A stretch of 15,657 nucleotides of DNA from DATMBL01 sp050735975 (GTDB taxonomy: Bacteria; Desulfobacterota; Binatia; UBA9968): positions 1 to 15,657 of the forward strand of contig JBOHVS010000359.1 of NCBI GenBank assembly GCA_050735975.1, written 5' to 3'. The translations under genes and the position numbers were made by a program. Each line of letters begins with the position of its first letter. Within the stretch, counting starts at the first letter, position 1. The notes beneath the pieces were generated by a model. That model saw nothing but the letters and a program-made list of their open reading frames with translations. It ran no database searches and had not been told where the DNA came from. Positions 1-6,970 of this stretch are shown here, piece after piece.

Positions 1-1262
1 GACGAGGAGTCGTTCTCGGCTGACTTATCGGCCGGAGTTGAGAGAACATCAGGGACCTCCTCCACATTCTCCGTCGTGAAGAGCGGAATACCGAATACGC
101 TTACGATACTCCTGTCGCGCAACGGACTCTGCGGATCGTCGTCTTCGAACGGAGTTTCCTCGTAGAGATAAGAAAACGGATTTAGGTAACTGAGCAAGCT
201 GCGCTCTTGTTTTCTGTTAACGCGGCTGGATTTCGCCACCAACGAGTCAACCGTGCCTTCCTTCGAATCTTCCGGCTTAAAAACGACGCCCGGGAGCTTC
301 ACATCCACTCGATACTTCCGGCGCAGATCGGTCTTGAGCCACTTCAGGCGTCGTTCTTCAACCGCCTTGGCATAAAGCTCCTCTTTAACCTTCGACGCCA
401 CCTCCGGCAGCGGCGGCACAGTCCCGACTTCCTTTGCCTCTAACTTGACGACATGCACGCCCAGACTGCTCCGGAACGGACGACTGACCTGTCCGACGGC
501 GAGTTTTTCGAAGGCAACGTCTTCGATCGGCTTGAGCAAGGTTCCCCGGCTCACCCAGCCGATGTCTCCACCGGCTTCCCGACCCGCTCCATCGGAGTAC
601 TCGCCCGCCAACTTGCCGAAGTCCTCGCCGGAAGCGATCCGTTTATAGAGATCATCGGCTTTTGCCATGGCCGCTTCGACCTGATCCGGAGAGCCGTTTT
701 CCGAAAGTGGCAACAAAATGTGGCGCAGGCGCGCCCGATCACCAACCCGGTAATTCTTTGCATTAAGCTTATAGTATCGCTGGACATCCTCGTCGGTGAT
801 ATTAACGCGCCTTTGTACTTGCCGCCCGATGATATCGTTTTGCTCCAGCCGGCTCTTCACCCACGCCCGGAAGCCCGCGAGCGTCTGTCCTTCGCGGCTC
901 AGAGCAGCCGTGAACTCATCGTCGGTCAAACGGTTCGTTTTCTTCACTTGCTCAATGTACTGATCGACTTCGGCATCGGTGATTTTGATGCCCGCCTGGC
1001 GAACCGCCGCTTCCACCAGTTTCTCAGTAATAAAATACTCCAGCACTTCGCGATCGCTGGTATTGATGTTATTCAGATCACCGGACGGAAACTCTCGTTT
1101 CATCCTTGTTTTCGCATAGAGTTCCACGTTCGAAAGCGTGTAGGGCTCGCCGTCAACAACCACGACCAGCTGCTCGACAACTCTCGTCTGAACGGCACTG
1201 GGAAGAAGGACCGCTACGAAGCAGAAGAGGAGGAGGCTTTGGTAAATCTTTTGCCTCGCCAT
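1..1262 (-). CDS. SurA-type periplasmic peptidyl-prolyl isomerase (N-terminal 420 aa; 3' end beyond window)
   Basis: The minus strand is open from the ATG at 1262 to the window edge (420 codons plus two bases), so the C-terminus is missing. Residues 1-26 are a signal peptide (MARQK, then a hydrophobic stretch to about residue 20). Residues 27-170 resemble the SurA N-terminal chaperone domain: the VVVVDGEPYTLSNVE stretch matches the 'VVNxExIT' start of SurA family proteins, followed by helices. Residues 175-278 are one parvulin (PpiC) rotamase domain, with the HIL strand (181), DFGKLAGEYSDG (214-225), GGDIGWVSRG (231-240) and LGVHVVKLE (267-275). Family proteins act in the periplasm, helping outer-membrane proteins fold. 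Residues about 331-420 form a polar, low-complexity tail I do not recognise. The gene lies 169 bases downstream of mfd in the same direction, so it may be cotranscribed. An upstream ATG eight bases earlier is out of frame. Confidence 0.88.
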   Translation of the reverse strand, partial: MARQKIYQSLLLFCFVAVLLPSAVQTRVVEQLVVVVDGEPYTLSNVELYAKTRMKREFPSGDLNNINTSDREVLEYFITEKLVEAAVRQAGIKITDAEVDQYIEQVKKTNRLTDDEFTAALSREGQTLAGFRAWVKSRLEQNDIIGRQVQRRVNITDEDVQRYYKLNAKNYRVGDRARLRHILLPLSENGSPDQVEAAMAKADDLYKRIASGEDFGKLAGEYSDGAGREAGGDIGWVSRGTLLKPIEDVAFEKLAVGQVSRPFRSSLGVHVVKLEAKEVGTVPPLPEVASKVKEELYAKAVEERRLKWLKTDLRRKYRVDVKLPGVVFKPEDSKEGTVDSLVAKSSRVNRKQERSLLSYLNPFSYLYEETPFEDDDPQSPLRDRSIVSVFGIPLFTTENVEEVPDVLSTPADKSAENDSS

Positions 1263-1414
1263 GGGCGCATTTGACCTGAAACAAATCTTTAACAACGCAA
1301 CTCTTACCATACCGGGCCGGAAAAGCCAAACCACGGCGCCGCCAAGGGGGCGAGTCTGGAGGCCGCGGTCACAGGGACGTGGAGGTTCGGTTCAGGCCCT
1401 GACCGGTGGAGTAG

Positions 1415-1438
1415 CCACCTAAGCCTTAGCCTCAACCT
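1415..1438 (-). repeat. Hexamer tandem repeat over the mfd stop codon
   Basis: Read on the mfd coding strand, four 6-base units AGGTTG-AGGCTA-AGGCTT-AGGTGG run without a break from 1438 to 1415. The TGA stop codon (1434-1432) spans the first two units. The same unit type occurs at the ends of three other genes in the window. Confidence 0.7.
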
Positions 1439-4400
1439 GCTTCAATGTGGGCCAATGGCAGCGGCAGCTTCAGGTCGCGCTCAGATTCATGAATCGTGTG
1501 GAGTAACTGAACCACCTCGCCGATCAACGCCTCCCAGCTTTCGTTCTGAGGAGCGAACGAAAGCCGGCCGTCCGGCGATAGGCGAAAGCGGGATTTGGGT
1601 CTTTTGATCAGCTCCAGCAGCTTTTCGACCTTGACCGGCGATTGAGGATGAAAGAGCAAAAATACTCTACCCTCGGAGACGCTGATCTGTTGCACCAGAT
1701 GTCCTTTAAGCACCCGCCGGAGATCCATAACCAGTAAGAGATTTGCGACGGCACTGCCGTACGGACCGAAACGATCGCGAATCTCCTCTCGGATCTCCGC
1801 CAATTCCTGCGGGCTGCCGAGGCTTGCCAATCGTTTGTAGAAAAGCAGCCGCTGGTTGGCGTTGGGGATGTAATCGTCGGGAAAGTAGGCCGGAATTCCC
1901 AATCGGATTTCAGGCTCCACCGCTGGCGCCACTTCCTCGCCTTTCAGCTCGCGTATCGCGTTCTCCATCATCTCGGTGTAGAGCTCGAATCCGACGGCCG
2001 TGATTTGCCCGGACTGCTGCTCCCCCAAGAGATTTCCCGCGCCGCGGATTTCCAGGTCGTGTAAGGCCAGCTTGAATCCACCGCCCAACCCGTCCAGCTC
2101 CTGCAGCGCCCGCAGTCTTTTCTCGGCGTCCGCCGTGATCGCTTGTTCTCCCGGAATCAACAGATAAGCGTAAGCGTGCCGGTGCGAGCGTCCGACTCGC
2201 CCGCGCAATTGGTAGAGTTGGGCCAGGCCAAACTTATCCGCTCGGTTGATGATGATCGTATTGGCGTTGGGGAAATCAAGTCCCGATTCGATGATCGCCG
2301 AGCAAACCAACACCTGGGTCTTGTTTTCGAAAAAATCGAGCATCACTTTTTCCAGCTCTTTGGGCTTCATCTGGCCGTGGGCGACAGCCAACTTGGCTTC
2401 CGGAACCAGATCGGCGAGTTTCAGCGCAAGACGGTCGATGGTCTCGACCCGGTTATGGAGAAAGAAAACCTGGCCGCCGCGCTGGACTTCGCGCAAGATC
2501 GCGTCGCGGATCAGCCGTTCATCGTAGCGAGTGACATAAGTCTGAATGGCGAGCCGGTCCACCGGCGGCGTCTCTATGATACTCAGGTCCCGAATGCCGA
2601 CGAGCGACATGTGCAGCGTGCGCGGGATCGGTGTCGCCGTGAGGCTCACAACGTCGACCAGTTGGCGGAGCTTTTTCAGCCGCTCTTTGTGAACGACGCC
2701 GAACCGATGCTCCTCGTCAATGATGACGAGGCCCAGATCCTTGAACTCGACATCCTTCTGCAGCAGGCGATGCGTTCCTATCAGGATGTCGACGCTTCCT
2801 TTGGCAGTCTCTCGCAGCACTTCGGCTATCTCTTTCGCGGTTAAAAATCGGCTCACCATTTCGATGCGCACCGGGTGATTGCGAAAGCGATGACGAAAGG
2901 TCTGAAGATGTTGCTGCGCCAAAATGGTTGTGGGGGCGAGAACAGCCGCTTGTTTTCCGCCTTCCACCGAAAGAAACGCCGCCCGCATCGCGACCTCGGT
3001 CTTGCCGTAACCGACGTCGCCGCAAATCAGCCGGTCCATGGGCTTTTTGTTTTGCATGCCGTTGAGAGTTTCATCGATGGCTCGCCCTTGGTCGGGAGTC
3101 TCTTCGTACTCGAAGCCCGCCTCGAATTCTCGGTACAAGGCGTCGGGCGGCGCAAAGGCCGTTCCTTCGCGCGCCTCGCGAACCGCATAAAGCTGCACCA
3201 ACTCTTCGGCCATGGCGAAAATCGATTTGCGCGCCTTGGCCTTGACCTTTTCCCACGATGTGCCGCCAAGCTTATCCAGCGAGGGTTGCGCGCCATCGCC
3301 GCCGATATATTTCTGGACGATGTTGATGCGGTCTACCGGTAGATAGAGCCGGTCGCCGCCCTCGTATTCCAGATGCAAGAACTCGCCTTCGACTCCGGCG
3401 ACTTTGAGAAATTTGAGACCGCGGTAGATGCCGATCCCGTGATCCAGGTGAACGACGTAATCGTCCTGTTTGAGTTCGCTGAGACTGGTGAGGAAGTGGC
3501 TCGGATGACTCTTCGTTGGAATCGTTGGATGCCGCTTTCTCGTGCCGAAGATTTCGTCAAACGTGAGTAAAACCAAATGAGCTTCAGGCAAACGAAATCC
3601 CTGGTTGAGATGTCCGGGCGCCACCGCGCGCGTGAGATCCGCGCGCTGCAAGAGCGCCGGTAGAGGCTCGGAAACCACAGGGATGTGGATCTCATAATGA
3701 GCGAGCAATTCCGCCAACCGGCCGGCATCGGCCCGCGTCGGCGCGATGAAGAATACCCGCTCCCCTTCCCAGGTCTTCAATCGCTCCACCAATGGAGCGA
3801 GCGAGGGCTCCTTGCCGTGCTTTGCGAGGGTCTCGTGGTGAATGTCGCTGGTTAGAAACGATTCCACCGTCAGAGTTGATTCCTGACCCCGTTCCGGCGC
3901 AGCCAGCATCGTCAGCGACTCGCCGTGCGCGCGCGCAAATGGTTCCAGAGCGTCGCGCCACTCATGCTCATTGAGGTAGAGCGCCTCCACAGGAGGTATC
4001 AAAGAGCCTTCTTCCCTGGCCCTGGCATTCCGCTCCCAAGCAAGCCGGCCAAAGCGTTCCACCTCAGCCTCGACTCGATCCGCCCCGTCAAACCAAACCA
4101 GCGTCTCCGGCGGCAGATAAGAAAAAACGGGCGCGAGCGAACGATAAAAATAAGGCGCTAAAAATTCCACTCCGGGAAAAGCAATCCCCTCGCGTAGAGA
4201 ATCGAGCAAGGCATTCTTCGAGCGCCGGTCGAGCTCCAGCTCGGCGGCCCTCGCCTCTACGCGACGTACAGCATCGTCCAAACCAGCGCCTTTGAGCGAA
4301 AACTCCTTCATCGGCAAGAGCAATAAATCCTCCTGCGGCTCCTCGGAACGCTGGCTCGCGGGGCTGAACTCGCGAATCGATTCCAACCGGTCGCCGTTAA

Positions 4401-4992
4401 ACTCGAGCCGGAGCGGGCGCGCGTAACCGGGTGAGAAAAGATCGACGATGCCGCCCCGCACGCTGAAGTCCCCACGCTCTTCGACCAAGGGAACGTTTTG
4501 GAAACCCCACTGTATCAGATGTTCGAGCAGCCCTTCGCGTGACAATTCTTGTCCGGCGACCAGATAGAGATAGGAGCGTTTGAGCGCCTCGACAGGAATA
4601 ACTTTCTGCATGAGCGCAGCGGGAGTGGTTATCAATACAGGGGCGGGCTCCTCCACGAGCTTGTAGAGTCCCTCCAGGCGGCCCGCCAAGTTATCCGGAT
4701 GCGGCGAGAGCTTTTCGAAAGGCAGGATCTCCCAGGGCGCAAAGAGGTGAAGCCGGCGACGAAACGGCGGCAGCGAACGCTCTTCGCCCAGAAACAGAGC
4801 CAAATCGTCGTAAAGGACCTCCGCGTCGCGCGCGGCCGGCGTCACAATCAAAATCGGCCGCCGGCTCGTTTCCGCCACCAGTGAGAGCACGAACGCGCGC
4901 GCGCCACCCTGCAATCCCTGCACGCGCTTAGCGCCGGTCCACTGCTCCTGGAGAAAGCGGCCGAGCTTGTCTTGTAGGGATGCGACGCTCAT
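1432..4992 (-). CDS. mfd: Transcription-repair coupling factor Mfd
   Basis: This 1186-residue protein is full length for Mfd, the cytoplasmic ATP-dependent translocase that removes RNA polymerase stalled at DNA lesions and recruits UvrA. Domains in order: UvrB-like N-terminal module (about 1-350); RNA-polymerase-interacting CarD-like domain (about 505-570, with VVHLDHGIGIYRGL and RLYLPVDRI); superfamily 2 helicase core with Walker A GDVGYGKTE (658-666), Walker B DEEH (759-762), motif III SLTATPIPRT (783-792), motif V around 894-919 and motif VI QLRGRVGRS (928-936); TRCF C-terminal domain (about 1025-1130). All key ATPase residues are present. The ATG start overlaps the TGA stop of the upstream DUF309 gene (ATGA, 4989-4992), which implies translational coupling. 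The stop codon sits inside a hexamer repeat array (1415-1438). Confidence 0.98.
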   Translation of the reverse strand: MSVASLQDKLGRFLQEQWTGAKRVQGLQGGARAFVLSLVAETSRRPILIVTPAARDAEVLYDDLALFLGEERSLPPFRRRLHLFAPWEILPFEKLSPHPDNLAGRLEGLYKLVEEPAPVLITTPAALMQKVIPVEALKRSYLYLVAGQELSREGLLEHLIQWGFQNVPLVEERGDFSVRGGIVDLFSPGYARPLRLEFNGDRLESIREFSPASQRSEEPQEDLLLLPMKEFSLKGAGLDDAVRRVEARAAELELDRRSKNALLDSLREGIAFPGVEFLAPYFYRSLAPVFSYLPPETLVWFDGADRVEAEVERFGRLAWERNARAREEGSLIPPVEALYLNEHEWRDALEPFARAHGESLTMLAAPERGQESTLTVESFLTSDIHHETLAKHGKEPSLAPLVERLKTWEGERVFFIAPTRADAGRLAELLAHYEIHIPVVSEPLPALLQRADLTRAVAPGHLNQGFRLPEAHLVLLTFDEIFGTRKRHPTIPTKSHPSHFLTSLSELKQDDYVVHLDHGIGIYRGLKFLKVAGVEGEFLHLEYEGGDRLYLPVDRINIVQKYIGGDGAQPSLDKLGGTSWEKVKAKARKSIFAMAEELVQLYAVREAREGTAFAPPDALYREFEAGFEYEETPDQGRAIDETLNGMQNKKPMDRLICGDVGYGKTEVAMRAAFLSVEGGKQAAVLAPTTILAQQHLQTFRHRFRNHPVRIEMVSRFLTAKEIAEVLRETAKGSVDILIGTHRLLQKDVEFKDLGLVIIDEEHRFGVVHKERLKKLRQLVDVVSLTATPIPRTLHMSLVGIRDLSIIETPPVDRLAIQTYVTRYDERLIRDAILREVQRGGQVFFLHNRVETIDRLALKLADLVPEAKLAVAHGQMKPKELEKVMLDFFENKTQVLVCSAIIESGLDFPNANTIIINRADKFGLAQLYQLRGRVGRSHRHAYAYLLIPGEQAITADAEKRLRALQELDGLGGGFKLALHDLEIRGAGNLLGEQQSGQITAVGFELYTEMMENAIRELKGEEVAPAVEPEIRLGIPAYFPDDYIPNANQRLLFYKRLASLGSPQELAEIREEIRDRFGPYGSAVANLLLVMDLRRVLKGHLVQQISVSEGRVFLLFHPQSPVKVEKLLELIKRPKSRFRLSPDGRLSFAPQNESWEALIGEVVQLLHTIHESERDLKLPLPLAHIEAG

Positions 4993-5354
4993 GAAAAAAA
5001 GCTAAAACGCTGCCAGCGAATTTTAGGTATGGCTGATGGCGGTTTTCCGGTTCCCTTCTCTGTTTCTTTCGCCCAAGCCTCCATAGCTTCGCTGAGCTCT
5101 TCAAGCCGGATCTGCAGATAAGATGGTTGGTAATTCTCGAAACGGATCAGGGCCTGATAGATCATCCGTACGGGCCCCTTGGTCTCGCCAAAATCGGCGA
5201 AAATCCTGAATGCGGCCGCCAACTGCACCAAGCCTTCGAGAAAAGGCTTGTGCTGTTCTTCAGCATCCGAGTAGAGACTTTCCCACACTTCGTGACACTC
5301 GAAGAAACGACTTTCATTGAACAGACGAATGCCTTCTCGTAGCCGAGCATCCAT
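4989..5354 (-). CDS. DUF309 family protein
   Basis: This 121-residue soluble protein begins with the DUF309 signature: GIRLFNESRFFECHEVWE (8-25), where the HEVWE core at 21-25 is characteristic, then PFLEGLVQLAAAF (37-49). The family is small, all-helical and of unknown biochemical function; the paired His and Glu residues suggest a possible metal site, but this is inference. Its TGA stop overlaps the mfd ATG by four bases, so the two genes are almost certainly cotranscribed and translationally coupled, with DUF309 first. The ATG at 5352-5354 gives the family-typical N-terminus; no good Shine-Dalgarno sequence is visible before it. The C-terminal 20 residues (PPSAIPKIRWQRFSFFS) are a non-conserved tail and overlap the mfd start region. 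Confidence 0.9.
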   Translation of the reverse strand: MDARLREGIRLFNESRFFECHEVWESLYSDAEEQHKPFLEGLVQLAAAFRIFADFGETKGPVRMIYQALIRFENYQPSYLQIRLEELSEAMEAWAKETEKGTGKPPSAIPKIRWQRFSFFS

Positions 5355-5523
5355 TGGAACAATCCACGTTTAAAGTAGCAACTAACCTTCATGCCCTCAA
5401 GGCAGAGAAAGCAGGTTAAGGATCAGCTTAAGGTTCAGGTTAAGCTTCGAACCTCGAACTTCGAACAAGTGGCAGGTTTAGGTTCAGGTTGAGCGGGGAG
5501 GGGACTGAGCCTCAGTCTTAGCC
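5355..5523. repeat. Intergenic hexamer and heptamer tandem repeat cluster
   Basis: The gap between the MFS stop and the DUF309 start consists largely of short degenerate tandem repeats. On the plus strand, hexamers AGGTTA-AGGATC-AGCTTA-AGGTTC-AGGTTA-AGCTTC run from 5413 to 5448. Three heptamers TTCGAAC-CTCGAAC-TTCGAAC follow from 5446 to 5466, and then AGGTTT-AGGTTC-AGGTTG at 5474-5491. On the minus strand, AGGTTA-AGGCTA-AGACTG-AGGCTC runs from 5530 back to 5507, overlapping the MFS stop codon. The two orientations face each other, so the arms can pair imperfectly. A perfect odd palindrome, GACTGAG-C-CTCAGTC, lies at 5503-5517. There is no T-run typical of an intrinsic terminator. Confidence 0.75.
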
Positions 5524-6765
5524 TTAACCTGTCTTCCTGGCCCAGAGCCGTTGATCGTAACCGGCAACCCATGGTATCGCTGCGAGCCAGATGCATACGT
5601 CGGAGCCGGCCAAGGCTACAGAGGAGAGAGCAAAAGAAACTAGATAAGTCCCTGTCCAGTCATGAAGCGCGCCTCCCAGCCACGAACCGAGAGCCCCGCC
5701 AACGCCGACCGCGACGGTTGAATATCCAAGAATGGAGCCGAAACCTTTCCCGGAAAAGATATCGGCGGTTAGCGCCGAGAAAATGACGGCGCGCGAACCG
5801 AAGCCGATCCCAAAAAAGACAACATAAATGTAGAGCAGCCAGGTTTGCGACCCATCGTTCACTAACATCAGCGCCCCGACGCCTACTAGTGTCGCAAGAA
5901 TATTAAGCGTGTAGGCGGCCTGCTTCGAGAGAAGATCCGCGACAAAGCCAAAAATCATGCGGCCGCAGGTGCTCGTGATCCCCGCCAAGCCGAAAATCGA
6001 CGCCGCGAAGAGCCGGCTATAGCCGGCGTCTACGACGTGAGCGACCTGGTGGGTAACGATCACGGTCGTTCCTGCTGCCGCGCAAATGCGGGCAAAAAAA
6101 AGAAGCCAAAATTGTAAACTCTGTAATGCGAGTTTCGCCGTCCACTGATTCTCGCTCGCTTTGGACTCTTTCTTGGCGCGCAGCTTTTCGCCGGAAGGAC
6201 CATGCCGGTAGAAGATCCACACGAGCGGCAGAAGGCAGACCAGAACGATCCCACTGAACGCCTGAAACGCGCCGGCCCATCCCCAACTCGAGAGCAGCCA
6301 CTCACTCAGCGGCGCCAGCAGCAAGATTCCCACGCCTGAACCCGCATAAACCACGCCAATCGCCGAGGCGCGGTTCGACGAAAACCACTCGGAAACCAAA
6401 AACACGTGCGGGACCATCCCGGTGAACGTAAAGCCAACCGCGCAAACCAAACCGAAAAAGAAGTAGAGCTGCCATAGGCTCTGGACTTGACTGGTGAGAA
6501 GCAGCCCGCCCGCAAGGGTCAGGCAACCGGCGGTGACGATCTTCTTGGGCCCGTGGCGATCAAGCAAGTAACCGACGACCGGCGACAAAATTGCGTCAAC
6601 CGCCAGCACAAACGAAAAGACCCCGGCCGTGGCGCCCCGGCTCCAACTGAATGTTTCCAGCAGAGCGACATAGAAAACGCCAAACGAAGAATGGAGACCT
6701 CGAGAGAAGCCGAGAACAACGAACGCGAGCGCGGCGATAGACCAGGGTGTCCGAGCGAAGCGCAT
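5524..6765 (-). CDS. Major facilitator superfamily transporter (OFA/MCT-like)
   Basis: A polytopic inner-membrane transporter of about 413 residues from the ATG at 6765; an in-frame TTG at 6810 would add 15 polar residues and cannot be excluded. It shows about twelve hydrophobic segments in two halves separated by a charged loop (roughly GPSGEKLRAKKESKASE, near residues 204-220 counted from the TTG). The MFS motif A is clear as GYLLDRHGPKK between TM2 and TM3, with a degenerate second copy (GFVADLLSKQ) in the other half. The pattern resembles MFS_1 members of the oxalate/formate or monocarboxylate transporter type, so a small organic anion is a reasonable guess, but the substrate cannot be read from sequence. 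The gene is divergent from the FAD oxidoreductase at 6971, which suggests shared control and possibly a shared substrate. Confidence 0.9.
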   Translation of the reverse strand: MRFARTPWSIAALAFVVLGFSRGLHSSFGVFYVALLETFSWSRGATAGVFSFVLAVDAILSPVVGYLLDRHGPKKIVTAGCLTLAGGLLLTSQVQSLWQLYFFFGLVCAVGFTFTGMVPHVFLVSEWFSSNRASAIGVVYAGSGVGILLLAPLSEWLLSSWGWAGAFQAFSGIVLVCLLPLVWIFYRHGPSGEKLRAKKESKASENQWTAKLALQSLQFWLLFFARICAAAGTTVIVTHQVAHVVDAGYSRLFAASIFGLAGITSTCGRMIFGFVADLLSKQAAYTLNILATLVGVGALMLVNDGSQTWLLYIYVVFFGIGFGSRAVIFSALTADIFSGKGFGSILGYSTVAVGVGGALGSWLGGALHDWTGTYLVSFALSSVALAGSDVCIWLAAIPWVAGYDQRLWARKTG

Positions 6766-6810
6766 GGTACGATTGCAAAACTGTTTAGCAAAGACTCTGT
6801 TGGGGAACAA

Positions 6811-6970
6811 GTTTGAGTTTCCGGCGCACCCGATTACCCCGGAGCCGATTCACATGAACAGCCTCTCGCCGGTTTGACCGGAAAGTGATAACGGTGGTAA
6901 ACCGCGAATCACGGACGATGTCCGTAACTTTGGGCTGGTTCCTTTCAGGGAGCCTCAAGAGGAATTTCGC
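6811..6970. promoter_or_regulatory. Divergent intergenic region with two dyad-symmetric operator candidates
   Basis: This 160-base region lies between the divergent MFS and FAD-oxidoreductase genes, so it should contain both promoters. Two short perfect dyads are visible: CCGGT-TTG-ACCGG at 6869-6881 and ACGGAC-GAT-GTCCGT at 6911-6925, about 42 bases centre to centre (close to four helical turns). A weak sigma70-like pair for the plus-strand gene is TTGACC at 6874-6879 with TAAACC at 6898-6903 (18-base spacing); this would place the first dyad on the -35 element and the second just past the start point. No regulator gene is in the window, so the binding protein is unknown. Confidence 0.4.

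Noticed and set aside
453..1274. 273-codon plus-strand open frame
   Set aside because: It is antisense to the SurA-like gene, whose minus-strand translation shows a signal peptide and clear parvulin motifs; the plus frame has no recognisable domain.
1405..1419. Hairpin GGTGG-AGTAG-CCACC after mfd as an intrinsic terminator
   Set aside because: The stem is only five base pairs and no T-run follows on the minus strand, so a terminator call is not supported.
2143..2844. 233-codon plus-strand open frame within mfd
   Set aside because: Antisense shadow of the Mfd helicase core; no family resemblance, and the mfd frame is unambiguous.
5413..5530. Possible CRISPR array
   Set aside because: Units are only 6-7 bases, degenerate and without spacers; no cas genes nearby.
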